A stretch of DNA of 64,000 nucleotides from Glycomyces sambucus (GTDB lineage Bacteria; Actinomycetota; Actinomycetes; Mycobacteriales; Micromonosporaceae). The stretch is from assembly GCF_900102815.1 (NCBI RefSeq), contig NZ_FNGF01000006.1:62001-126000 (forward strand), read 5' to 3'. The notes beneath the pieces were generated by a model. The model had not been told where the DNA came from. It did no database searches and was given only the letters and a program-made list of their open reading frames with translations. How positions within the stretch are numbered: position 1 is the stretch's first letter; each line of letters opens with the position of its first letter. Below, one piece after another: positions 51,330 to 59,798 of the stretch. The position numbers and the translations under genes are program-made.

Positions 51330-52433
51330 CTATTCCTGCCATTCCTTCGCCACTCGTTCGGCGAGCGCGGTCAGTCCCTCGACGGGTCTGGCCATGGCCT
51401 CCTCGGCGCTGCCGAGCAGTTCGGTGACGGAGTACACGCCCGCGAGGGACGGATGGGCGTCGATCTCGGCCCGCCCGGCGAGGACCACGCAGGGTTTGCC
51501 GCTCGCTGCGGCGCCCGCGGCGACCTCGGCGGCGAGCTTGCCGCGCAGGCTCTGGGCGTCGAAGGAGCCCTCGCCGGTGACGACGAGGTCGGCGGCGGCG
51601 ATCTTGGCGTCGAGGCCGACCGCGTCGCAGGTGAGGCGGGCGCCGGACTCGCGGGAGCCGCCGAGGAGGAAGAGGGCGAAGCCCATGCCGCCCGCGGCGC
51701 CCGCGCCGGGGTTCTCGGCCGCGCCGTGCAGACCGAGGGTGTCCTCGAGGGTGCGGGCGAAGTGGGCCACCGCGCGTTCGAGGCTCTCGACGGTGCGGGC
51801 GTCGGCGCCCTTCTGGGGGCCGAACACGTGGGTGGCGCCGTGCGGGCCCAGGAGCGGGGAGTCGACGTCGGTGGCGGCGGTGAAGATGACGCCGCGGGTG
51901 CGGGGCTGGCCCTCGACGGTGTGGACCGAGGTCAGGCCGCCGCCGCCGTAGGGGACGGGTTCGCCCGCGAGGTCGCGGAAGACGCAGCCGAGGGCGGTGA
52001 GCATCCCGGCGCCGGCGTCGTTGGTGGAGGAGCCGCCGAGGCCGATGACGACCCGGCGGGCGCCGGACTCGATGGCGTGGGCGATGAGCTGGCCGACGCC
52101 GAAGGTGGTGGTGCGCACGGGGTCGCGCTCCTCGGGGGCGAGGAGGTGGAGGCCGCAGGCGGCGGCGGACTCGATGTAGGCGGTGGCGCCGTCGAGGAGG
52201 TAGTCGGCCTTGACGACTCGGCCGAGCGGGTCGAAGACGTCGACGGTGCGCAGGGCCGCGGCGGGCCGGGCGCGGGCGAGGACGTCGACGAAGCCGGGGC
52301 CGCCGTCGGCGAGCGGGAGCGTGTCGACGGTGTCGCCGGGGCGGGCGCGCAGCCAGCCTTCGGCTGCGGCGTCGGCGGCTTCGCCGGCGCTCATGGTTCC
52401 GGCGAACTTGTCGGGAGCTATGAGGATGCGCAC
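51330..52433 (-). CDS. glxK: Glycerate kinase family protein
   Basis: 367 residues from GTG 52433. It shows the glycerate kinase type 1 pattern: ILIAPDKFAGTMSAGEAA, PLADGGPGFVDVLA, VVIGLGGSSTNDAGAGMLTAL, and a later VVTGEGSFDAQSLRGKLAAE. It would phosphorylate glycerate to 2- or 3-phosphoglycerate. The open frame upstream is a shadow of the repeat region and is not coding. No clear Shine-Dalgarno is seen. Confidence 0.9.
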   Translation of the reverse strand: MRILIAPDKFAGTMSAGEAADAAAEGWLRARPGDTVDTLPLADGGPGFVDVLARARPAAALRTVDVFDPLGRVVKADYLLDGATAYIESAAACGLHLLAPEERDPVRTTTFGVGQLIAHAIESGARRVVIGLGGSSTNDAGAGMLTALGCVFRDLAGEPVPYGGGGLTSVHTVEGQPRTRGVIFTAATDVDSPLLGPHGATHVFGPQKGADARTVESLERAVAHFARTLEDTLGLHGAAENPGAGAAGGMGFALFLLGGSRESGARLTCDAVGLDAKIAAADLVVTGEGSFDAQSLRGKLAAEVAAGAAASGKPCVVLAGRAEIDAHPSLAGVYSVTELLGSAEEAMARPVEGLTALAERVAKEWQE

Positions 52434-52869
52434 ACGTCGAGGGTAGTGGATGCCGCAGAACATGAGGTAATCGCTTGCCGATCCTGAGACGCCCCCGGTT
52501 GCAAGGGTGCCTGACGGGTACGACGGCGGCGTCCGGCGGGCGGGCGACGCCCGGCCCGCGGGTGGTGAGGGCGACTTTCGGGCAGGCGGGATCACTCGGG
52601 TCTGGCAGCGCCCCCGGTTGCAATGGTGCCTGCGGGGTGCGACATCGCCGCTTCGAAGGCGCGGCCTCGGCGGCGGTCTCCGGGCAGGGCCCTGGTTTTC
52701 GGGCAGGGTGCATCGCGCGGGTCCGGGAGGGCCCCCCGGTTTCAAGGGTGCCCGCGGGGTGCGACAAAACGGCCGGGGCGGGCGGGGCGTGACGAAACGG
52801 GGGCGGGCGGGTCCGCAGGGTGGATTCGAGGAGGCCGGAGGACGCCCGGAGCGGACTAGGATTGCGGCC
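52434..52869. repeat. Intergenic region with three diverged copies of a ~120-base repeat
   Basis: A 436-base space without a gene. A 34-base core (CCCCCGGTTGCAAGGGTGCC..., ending GGTGCGAC) begins at 52491, 52610 and 52732, spaced about 119 and 122 bases apart. The flanks are also shared in the second and third intervals (TTTCGGGCAGG and GGGTCTGG/GGGTCCGG). The middle parts differ more. nadA starts at 52870, so the region may also hold its promoter. The repeats resemble dispersed intergenic elements rather than coding sequence. Confidence 0.8.
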
Positions 52870-54036
52870 ATGACGGGCTTCAATGAACCTGCGAGCACCC
52901 AGACCGCGCTCCTGCTGCTCGGCCGCGGCTCCGACGCCGGCTCCGAGCGCGGCGTCGACTGCCCCGGCGAGCTGCCCGCCCCCTCCGACCCGGACCTGGT
53001 CGAGCGGGCGAGAGCCGCCAAGGAGGCGCTGGGCGGCAACGTGTTCGTCCTCGGCCACCACTACCAGCGGGACGAGGTGATCCAGTTCGCCGACGTCACC
53101 GGCGACTCGTTCAAGCTCGCCCAGCAGGCCGCGGCCCGGCCGGACGCCGAGTACATCGTCTTCTGCGGCGTGCACTTCATGGCCGAGAGCGCCGACATCC
53201 TCACCGGCGACCACCAGCGGGTGGTCCTCCCCGACATGGCCGCCGGCTGCTCCATGGCCGACATGGCCACCGCCTCCCAGGTCGAGCAGTGCTGGGAGGA
53301 CCTCCAGCGCGTCGGCGTCGCCGACGTCACCGTCCCGGTCACCTACATGAACTCCACGGCCGCGATCAAGGGCTTCGTCGGCCGCGAGGGCGGCATCGTC
53401 TGCACCTCCTCGAACGCCGAGCGCGCCCTGCGCTGGGCCTACGACCAGGGCGAGAAGGTCCTCTTCCTGCCCGACCAGCACCTCGGGCGCAACACCATGG
53501 TCCGCGAGATGGGCTACTCGCTCGACGACTGCGTGCTCTACAACCCGCACAAGCCGAACGGCGGGCTCACCGACGACGAGCTGCGGAACGCCAAGATCAT
53601 CCTGTGGAAGGGCCACTGCTCGGTCCACGGGCGCTTCACCCTCGCCTGCGTCGAGGAGATGCGCCGGGTCGACCCCGAGGTCAACATCCTCGTCCACCCC
53701 GAGTGCACGCACGAGGTCGTCGAGGCCGCCGACTACGTGGGCTCGACCGAGTACATCATCAAGGCCCTCGAAGCCGCCGAGCCCGGCTCCTCGTGGGCCA
53801 TCGGGACCGAGCTGAACCTGGTGCGCCGCCTGGCGAACCGCTTCCCGGACAAGAAGATCTCGTTCCTCGACAAGACCGTCTGCTACTGCTCGACCATGAA
53901 CCGCATTGACCTGCCCCACCTCGTGTGGGCGCTCGAAGAGCTCGTGGCCGGGCGGGTGCCGAACGTCATCACCGTCGACGAGCGCACCGCGTCCTACGCC
54001 CGCGAGGCGCTGGACCGGATGCTCGCCCTCCCGTAG
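52870..54036 (+). CDS. nadA: Quinolinate synthase NadA
   Basis: 388 residues from ATG 52870. It condenses iminoaspartate with dihydroxyacetone phosphate to quinolinate. Landmarks are LGHHYQRDEVIQFADVTGDS, the first cluster ligand in DMAAGCSMADMAT, ILVHPECTHEVVEAADYVGS and FLDKTVCYCSTMNRI. Three cysteines bind the [4Fe-4S] cluster. nadB and nadC are not in this window. Confidence 0.96.
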   Translation: MTGFNEPASTQTALLLLGRGSDAGSERGVDCPGELPAPSDPDLVERARAAKEALGGNVFVLGHHYQRDEVIQFADVTGDSFKLAQQAAARPDAEYIVFCGVHFMAESADILTGDHQRVVLPDMAAGCSMADMATASQVEQCWEDLQRVGVADVTVPVTYMNSTAAIKGFVGREGGIVCTSSNAERALRWAYDQGEKVLFLPDQHLGRNTMVREMGYSLDDCVLYNPHKPNGGLTDDELRNAKIILWKGHCSVHGRFTLACVEEMRRVDPEVNILVHPECTHEVVEAADYVGSTEYIIKALEAAEPGSSWAIGTELNLVRRLANRFPDKKISFLDKTVCYCSTMNRIDLPHLVWALEELVAGRVPNVITVDERTASYAREALDRMLALP

Positions 54037-54184
54037 CCGGCCGGACCCGGAGTCGTGCGCCACAACGTGAACGATTCCGGGTCCCCCGAACGTGTATTCC
54101 ATGTGCCGCGGGTGCGCATCATCACCGAGGGTTATACCGCTACCTGGGCGTTTTCCATGTGGCTATTCCGTTATCGTTGGTCCG

Positions 54185-54220
54185 CCGAGTCGATTCGAAG
54201 CGAACGAGACATCGACTCGG
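54185..54220. promoter_or_regulatory. Inverted repeat upstream of murA
   Basis: CCGAGTCGAT (54185-54194) pairs with ATCGACTCGG (54211-54220), 16 bases apart, in the 284-base space between nadA and murA. It could be the nadA terminator stem or a regulator site. No U tract follows. A TATACC-like box precedes it at about 54135. Confidence 0.45.
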
Positions 54221-54320
54221 ACCGGCCGCAGCACCCACGGCGACACCTGCCGGCCGCACGCACCGCAGCGTCGCCCCCCGGCCTCCGAATCCAGTACTCC
54301 AGTCCATCCGAGGAGATCTG

Positions 54321-55691
54321 TTGAGCAGCACCGACGCCACCCCCGAAACCGCCTCCCGCGAAGACGTGCTGATCGTCCACGGCGGCACGCCGCTCGAAGG
54401 CGACGTGACCGTCCGCGGGGCGAAGAACCTCGTCTCCAAGGCGATGGTGGCGGCCCTCCTGGGCACCTCCCCCTCGGTCCTGCGCTCGGTGCCCGCGATC
54501 CGCGACGTCGAGGTCGTCACCGGCCTCCTGCGCGTCCACGGCGTCGACGTCGAACTCGACGGCGATACCCTCTACATGGACCCCACCTCGGTCGAGTCCG
54601 CCGGCGTCGAGGAGATCAACGTCCACGCCGGGACCAGCCGCATCCCGATCCTCCTGTGCGGGCCGCTCCTGCACCGCCTCGGCCGCGCCTTCATCCCCGA
54701 CCTCGGCGGATGCAACATCGGCGGCCGCCCCATCGACTTCCACCTCGACGCGCTCCGCCAGTTCGGCGCCGTCGTCGAGAAGGACGCCTCCGGCACCCAC
54801 CTCTCGGCCCCCAACGGCCTCCACGGCATCCGCTACGAGCTGGAGTTCCCGTCCGTCGGCGCCACCGAGCAGGTCCTGCTCACCGCCGTCATGGCCAAGG
54901 GCACCACCGAGCTGCGCAACGCCGCCATCGAGCCCGAGATCATCGACCTCATCTGCATCCTGCAGAAGATGGGCGCGATCATCAAGGTCCACACCAACCG
55001 GGTGATCGAGATCGTCGGCGTCGACGAGCTCAAGGGCTACCGGCACCGCGCGCTCCCCGACCGCATCGAGGCCGCCTCGTGGGCCTCCGCGGCGCTCGCC
55101 ACCGAGGGCAGCGTGTTCGTGCGCGGCGCCCAGCAGGCCGACATGATGACGTTCCTCAACGTGTTCCGCTCCATCGGCGGCGCCTACGAGGTCGACGACG
55201 ACCCGGTCGAGGGCGGCATCCGCTTCTGGCACCCGGGCACCGCGCTCAAGCCCGTCGCGCTCGAGACCGACGTCCACCCCGGGCTCATGACCGACTGGCA
55301 GCAGCCGATCGTGGTCGCCCTCACCCAGGCCGACGGCCTGTCGATCATGCACGAGACCGTGTACGAGAACCGCTTCGGCTACACCTCCGAGCTGCGCCGC
55401 ATGGGCGCCAACATCGAGCTGTACTCCGACTGCCTCGGCGGGACCCCGTGCCGCTGGGGGCGCCGCAACTTCCTGCACTCGGCCGTCATCGCCGGGCCCT
55501 CGAAGCTGCACGCCGCCGACCTCCAGATCCCCGACCTCCGCGCCGGCTTCAGCCACCTCATCGCGGCCATGGCCGCCGAGGGCACCTCGCGCGTCTACGG
55601 CGTCGACCGCTACATCACCCGCGGCTACGAGAACTTCGAGGAGAAGCTCCTCGGCCTCGGCGCGAAGATCGAGCGACCTGTCACGAAATAG
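54321..55691 (+). CDS. murA: UDP-N-acetylglucosamine 1-carboxyvinyltransferase MurA
   Basis: 456 residues from TTG 54321, with GAGGAGATCTG immediately upstream. It makes UDP-GlcNAc-enolpyruvate, the first step of peptidoglycan synthesis. The active cysteine loop is seen in DLGGCNIGGRPIDFHLDAL (fosfomycin-binding Cys), and the fold repeats VHGGTPLEGDVTVRGAKN and ALPDRIEAASWASAALATEG. It is somewhat longer than E. coli MurA (419). A second copy elsewhere is possible. Most frames here on the other strand are shadows. Confidence 0.95.
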   Translation: MSSTDATPETASREDVLIVHGGTPLEGDVTVRGAKNLVSKAMVAALLGTSPSVLRSVPAIRDVEVVTGLLRVHGVDVELDGDTLYMDPTSVESAGVEEINVHAGTSRIPILLCGPLLHRLGRAFIPDLGGCNIGGRPIDFHLDALRQFGAVVEKDASGTHLSAPNGLHGIRYELEFPSVGATEQVLLTAVMAKGTTELRNAAIEPEIIDLICILQKMGAIIKVHTNRVIEIVGVDELKGYRHRALPDRIEAASWASAALATEGSVFVRGAQQADMMTFLNVFRSIGGAYEVDDDPVEGGIRFWHPGTALKPVALETDVHPGLMTDWQQPIVVALTQADGLSIMHETVYENRFGYTSELRRMGANIELYSDCLGGTPCRWGRRNFLHSAVIAGPSKLHAADLQIPDLRAGFSHLIAAMAAEGTSRVYGVDRYITRGYENFEEKLLGLGAKIERPVTK

Positions 55692-55759
55692 CCGTGTTCC
55701 GGGCGTAGGTATGCTTGAGGGACCACCGCCCGCAGCCAGTCGAGGAAGGCCGATCGTCC

Positions 55760-56413
55760 GTGGCCAAGAAGTCCGTACAGGAAGCTCCTGCAACCGAGGA
55801 ACCGAAGCCGGTTTCGGCCACGGACAAGAAGGGGAAGGCCACACCCAAGCGGCCGAACCAGTCGAAGGCCCGGCCGCCGGTCAACCCCCCGCTCACCAGC
55901 AAGGAGAAGCGGGAGGCGGTCAAGCGGTCCGGCCCCCTCACCAAGGAGCAGAAGAAGCAGGCCCGCGAGGACGTCAGAGCCGAGCGCGCCCGCATCGCCG
56001 AGGGCCAGTGGAAGGGCGACCCGCTCTTCGACAAGTACCACCTGCCCCGCGACCGCGGCGCCGAGCGCCTGCTCGTGCGCGACATCGTGGACGCCCGCTG
56101 GTCCATCGGCCAGTACTACATGTTCGGCGCGTTCGCGATCCTCATCTTCTCCACCGCCGGGTCCATCCAGCTCCAGAGCTACCTCTTCATCGGCCTCCTC
56201 GCCCTCACCGGCGCGATCGTCATCGAGTCGGTGTTCCTCACCCGCAAGGTCAAGCGGATCGTCCTCAAGCGCTTCCCGAAGACCTCGCAGCGCATGGGCG
56301 GCCTCTACTGGTACGCGATCCAGCGGAGCATCATGCCGCGGTCGATGCGGAACCCCCGCGCGCGCATGAGCTACAAGGCGACCGAGGACGACCTCGGCAA
56401 GATCGTCAAATGA
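55760..56413 (+). CDS. DUF3043 domain membrane protein
   Basis: 217 residues from GTG 55760. The N-terminal 75 residues are lysine- and alanine-rich and disordered (EEPKPVSATDKKGKATPKRP, SKEKREAVKRSG). Two membrane helices follow (YYMFGAFAILIFSTAGSIQ and YLFIGLLALTGAIVIESVFL). A basic stretch (RKVKRIVLKRFPKTSQR) ends the protein. This matches actinobacterial DUF3043, found beside glycerate kinase and ErpA in mycobacteria (Rv2206). Its function is not known. Confidence 0.9.
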   Translation: MAKKSVQEAPATEEPKPVSATDKKGKATPKRPNQSKARPPVNPPLTSKEKREAVKRSGPLTKEQKKQAREDVRAERARIAEGQWKGDPLFDKYHLPRDRGAERLLVRDIVDARWSIGQYYMFGAFAILIFSTAGSIQLQSYLFIGLLALTGAIVIESVFLTRKVKRIVLKRFPKTSQRMGGLYWYAIQRSIMPRSMRNPRARMSYKATEDDLGKIVK

Positions 56414-56416
56414 GCG

Positions 56417-56438
56417 GGCGGGGCCGCCCGGCCCCGCC
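56417..56438 (+). terminator. Hairpin terminator after the DUF3043 gene
   Basis: GGCGGGGCC and GGCCCCGCC pair perfectly around four bases, four bases after the stop codon. Confidence 0.85.
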
Positions 56439-56541
56439 TCCCAAGCGATCGTGCCCGGGGTCGCTCGACTGTCCCTCCCCGGTCGCGATGGCTTACCCTC
56501 GAAACTGACGTAGCCCTCTCTGACCCCGGAAAGTAGTCAAC

Positions 56542-57621
56542 GTGGTTGATGTCGCGGCGGACTTGCGGGCGGGGCTGTTCCGCGCCCTCGGCCCACTCGA
56601 TCGCGCCACCATGCGCCACGCCATCGCCGACACCGTCGCCCTCCAGCAGATCCGCGAGGAGGCCACGCTCCGGCTCTCCCGCCACGCCGCCGAGGCCGAC
56701 CAGTCGCGGCTCCTGGGCGTGCGGGCCGTCATCCTCCGCGTCCTCGGCGACTTCGACGGCGCCGAGGTCGACGCCGCGGCCGCCGTCAAGTACGCCGAGG
56801 CCGTCGGTGCCGACCTGCTCCTGGCCCCCGCCCGCGCCCGCCTCGCCCAGATCCTGCGCGTGCGCGGCCGCTACGAGGAGGCCGACCAGCTCTTCGCCCT
56901 CGCCGAGGCCGGCGAGCTGCCGCGGACACTCACCGGGGCCGTCCGCGCCTACGCCGGGCTCTCGTGCATCGCCCAGGGCCGCATCACCGAGTCGCTCATC
57001 CACGTCCAGCGCGCCTCCGAGCAGAACCCGCACGGGTTCGTCATGCAGATCGTCGAGACCGCGCTCTCCCTCATCGAGGAGCACGCCGCCAAGTACGGCT
57101 TCGGCGCCCCGCCCCGCGGCTGGGCCGAGCGCGCCGGGCACCCCGCCCCCGACCGGTTCCAGGACCCCCAGACCGGCCGCTTCGGCTACCTCGGCCCCGA
57201 CGGGCGCCCGGTCGTGACGGCCGCGTTCAGCCAGGCCGGGGACTTCCGCGGCGGGGTCGCCGCCGTCTGCCAGGCCGACTGGGGCGCCATCGACCGCACC
57301 GGCACCGTCGTCGTCCCGATGCTCTACGGCGCCATGGAGACCCCCACCGCCGACGGGCGCACCGTCACCGGGTTCGTCAACGGCGTCGCCGTCGCCGCCC
57401 AGCGCGGCCGCGTCCTCGCCGTCCACAAGACCGGCCGGGTCGTGGTCCCCCCGCGCTTCCAGCGCATCGAGGTCCACCCCGCCGGGTTCCTCGTCTCCGA
57501 CGGGTACTCGTGGGGCGCGCTCGGCTTCGACGGGAACGAGGTCGTGCCCGTCCGGGCGGACCGGGCCGAGTCGATGCGCCAGCTCGACGGCGCCGTCTCC
57601 ATCGACGACGGGCCGCTCTAG
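56542..57621 (+). CDS. WG-repeat protein with TPR-like N-terminal region
   Basis: 359 residues from GTG 56542. The first half is helical, with paired helices (LLGVRAVILRVLGDFDGAEV, LLAPARARLAQILRVRGRYEE, ITESLIHVQRASEQNPHG) like TPR units. The second half contains WG repeats (RFGYLGPDGRPVVTAAFSQA, WGAIDRTGTVVVPMLYGA, WGALGFDGNEVVPVRADRA), which form small beta structures. Neither half is enzymatic. It may act as a scaffold or effector. No signal peptide is seen, so it is likely cytoplasmic. Confidence 0.82.
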   Translation: MVDVAADLRAGLFRALGPLDRATMRHAIADTVALQQIREEATLRLSRHAAEADQSRLLGVRAVILRVLGDFDGAEVDAAAAVKYAEAVGADLLLAPARARLAQILRVRGRYEEADQLFALAEAGELPRTLTGAVRAYAGLSCIAQGRITESLIHVQRASEQNPHGFVMQIVETALSLIEEHAAKYGFGAPPRGWAERAGHPAPDRFQDPQTGRFGYLGPDGRPVVTAAFSQAGDFRGGVAAVCQADWGAIDRTGTVVVPMLYGAMETPTADGRTVTGFVNGVAVAAQRGRVLAVHKTGRVVVPPRFQRIEVHPAGFLVSDGYSWGALGFDGNEVVPVRADRAESMRQLDGAVSIDDGPL

Positions 57622-57661
57622 CCCCGCCGCGAGGTGTCCGGGGCACGCGGGCCGACCGCGA

Positions 57662-57698
57662 TGTGACCACCGGGCTGTGACCACCGCTCTGTGACCAT
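57662..57698. promoter_or_regulatory. Three direct repeats TGTGACCACCG upstream of the aldo/keto reductase
   Basis: Copies at 57662 and 57676 are identical over 11 bases, and the copy at 57690 keeps TGTGACCA. The period is 14 bases. They lie 45-81 bases before the reductase ATG (57743) in the 121-base space. Operator sites of dimeric or tandem-binding regulators often have this form. No regulator gene is adjacent. Confidence 0.5.
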
Positions 57699-57742
57699 GG
57701 TTGCGTTTGCCGCTAGCCGCTCGGCAGGTAGGCTCTGTACCC

Positions 57743-58738
57743 ATGGAGTTTCGTCATCTCGGCCGCTCTGGCCTCGTCATTTCCGAACTCGTCTACGGCA
57801 ACTGGATCACCCACGGCGGCCAGGTGGAGGAGGACGCCGCGGTCGCGTGCGTCAACGCCGCCCTCGAAGCCGGGATCACCACCTTCGACACTGCCGACGT
57901 GTACGCGCAGGGCAAGGCCGAAGAGGTCCTGGGCCGGGCGCTGAAGGACCAGCGCCGCGACGGCATCGAGATCTTCACCAAGGTCTACTGGCCCATGGGC
58001 AAGGGCAAGAACGACCGCGGCCTGTCCGCGAAGCACATCAAGGAGTCGATCGACAACTCCCTGCGCCGCCTCCAGACCGACCGCGTGGAGCTGTACCAGG
58101 CCCACCGCTGGGACGTGGAGACCCCGCTGGAGGAGACCATGCAGGCGTTCGCCGACGTGGTGCGCGCCGGCAAGGCCCACTACATCGGCGTCTCGGAGTG
58201 GACCGCCGACCAGATCCGCCAGGGCGCCGCGCTCGCCAAGGACCTGGGCATCCAGTTCGTCTCCAGCCAGCCCCAGTACTCCGCGCTGTGGCGGGTCATC
58301 GAGGCCGAGGTCGTCCCGGCCTCCGAGGAGCTGGGCATCGGCCAGATCGTCTGGTCCCCGCTGGCCGGCGGCGTGCTGTCGGGCAAGTACAAGCCGGGCC
58401 AGGCCGCTCCGGCGGGCTCGCGCGGCGCCGACCCGCAGTTCGGGCGCTTCGTCGAGGGCTGGCTCAAGGACGACGTGCTCGAGCGCGTCCAGCAGCTCGG
58501 CCCGATCGCCGAGGAGCTGGGCCTGACCATCGCGCAGCTCTCGCTCGCGTGGGTCCTGCAGAACCCGAACGTCTCGGCCGCGATCATCGGCGCGACCCGC
58601 CCCGAGCAGGTCGTGGAGAACGTCAAGGCCGTCGGCGTCAAGCTGCCGGACGAGGTCTACGCCAAGGTCAACGAGCTGCTGGAGCCGGTGGCCGTCACCG
58701 ACCCGAAGGAGACGACGGCGCCGAACCCGCGCGCGTAA
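57743..58738 (+). CDS. Aldo/keto reductase
   Basis: 331 residues from ATG 57743. The catalytic tetrad is seen as D and Y in TFDTADVYAQGKAE, K in IFTKVYWPMG and H in YQAHRWDVETPLEE, so it should be active. The nucleotide-binding end has WVLQNPNVSAAIIGATRPEQ. It resembles the voltage-gated K+ channel beta-subunit-type reductases. The substrate is a carbonyl compound, not identifiable. Its last 44 bases overlap miaA on the opposite strand. Confidence 0.94.
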   Translation: MEFRHLGRSGLVISELVYGNWITHGGQVEEDAAVACVNAALEAGITTFDTADVYAQGKAEEVLGRALKDQRRDGIEIFTKVYWPMGKGKNDRGLSAKHIKESIDNSLRRLQTDRVELYQAHRWDVETPLEETMQAFADVVRAGKAHYIGVSEWTADQIRQGAALAKDLGIQFVSSQPQYSALWRVIEAEVVPASEELGIGQIVWSPLAGGVLSGKYKPGQAAPAGSRGADPQFGRFVEGWLKDDVLERVQQLGPIAEELGLTIAQLSLAWVLQNPNVSAAIIGATRPEQVVENVKAVGVKLPDEVYAKVNELLEPVAVTDPKETTAPNPRA

Positions 58739-59681
58739 CCGCCTTCGCGAACAGCTGTGGATCGGCCGCATCGAACCATTCGATGCGGCCGTCCCGTTTG
58801 AACCAGGAGCGCTGGCGGCGCACGAAGCGCCGGGTGCCCTGCACGGTGAGGCGGAACGCCTCGTCCTCGTCGTACTCCCCCGCGAAGTGGGCGAGGACCT
58901 GCTGGTAGCCGAGGGCGCGGGAGGCGGTGCGGCCCTCGCGCAGGCCCCGGGCCTCCAGGTCGCGGACCTCGGCGAGGAGCCCGTCGTCCCACATCTTCCG
59001 CACGCGCCGCTCGATGCGCTCGTCGAGGGCCGGGGTGTCGAGGTCGACGCCGATGCGGACCGCCTCGAAGTGGGCCTTCGGCTCGGGAAGCGAGGCGGTG
59101 AAGGAGCCGGTGAGCTCCACGACCTCGAGGGCGCGCACGACGCGGCGGCCGTTCGAGGGCAGGATCGCCTTCGCGGCCTCGGGGTCGAGCGTCCTCAGGC
59201 GCTCCCAGAGGGCGAGCGAGCCGTCGCGTTCCGCCTCGGCTTCGAGGCGGGCGCGGATCTCGGGGTCGGTGCCGGGGAACTCCATCTCGTCGAGGGCGGC
59301 CTGGACGTAGAGGCCGGAGCCGCCGACGAGGATCGGTCGCCCGCCGCGGGCGCGGACCGCGGCGACGGCCTCGCGGGCGAGGCGCTGGTAGCTGGCGACG
59401 TCGGCGGGCTCGGTGACGTCGAGGACGTCGAAGACGTGGTGGGGGACCCCGCGGGCCTCCTCGGCGGTGATCTTCGCGGTGCCGATGTCCATCCCGCGGT
59501 ACAGCTGCATCGAGTCGGCGTTGACGATCTCGCCGCCGAGCGCTTCGGCGAGCGCGACGGAGAGCGCGGTCTTGCCCGCCGCGGTGGGGCCTACGACGGC
59601 GATCACCGGCGGTTGTAGGGTGGGTGTGCCGTCGACTTCCCCTCGGCGAGGTTCGCGAGCCGAGAAACTGGCACTGTCCAA
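58695..59681 (-). CDS. miaA: tRNA dimethylallyltransferase MiaA
   Basis: 328 residues. It attaches an isopentenyl group to A37 of tRNAs reading U-starting codons. Motifs are VVGPTAAGKTALSVALAEAL (P-loop), NADSMQLYRGMDIGTAKI, PILVGGSGLYVQAALDEM and QGTRRFVRRQRSWFKRD. The frame opens at TTG 59681. A start at GTG 59606 (VIAVVGPTAAGK) would remove 25 unlike residues and is a reasonable alternative. Its 3' end overlaps the reductase gene. Confidence 0.93.
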   Translation of the reverse strand: MDSASFSAREPRRGEVDGTPTLQPPVIAVVGPTAAGKTALSVALAEALGGEIVNADSMQLYRGMDIGTAKITAEEARGVPHHVFDVLDVTEPADVASYQRLAREAVAAVRARGGRPILVGGSGLYVQAALDEMEFPGTDPEIRARLEAEAERDGSLALWERLRTLDPEAAKAILPSNGRRVVRALEVVELTGSFTASLPEPKAHFEAVRIGVDLDTPALDERIERRVRKMWDDGLLAEVRDLEARGLREGRTASRALGYQQVLAHFAGEYDEDEAFRLTVQGTRRFVRRQRSWFKRDGRIEWFDAADPQLFAKAVTRAGSAPSSPSGR

Positions 59682-59798
59682 TTGAATGACCCCCTCGGTA
59701 CGTGTGCAGCCCCGACCCGGCTGGCGGCGACCCGCCGACCACCGTAAGGTACGGGAAATACGTCCCTAAGTTCGTGTGAAGGATTTGAGATTACCGCG

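Noticed and set aside
52434..52869. NadA riboswitch or a NiaR site
   Set aside because: No recognised aptamer pattern was seen. The repeat structure accounts for the space.
54055..54324. 89-residue frame between nadA and murA
   Set aside because: No ribosome site, atypical codon use, and it covers the murA promoter region.
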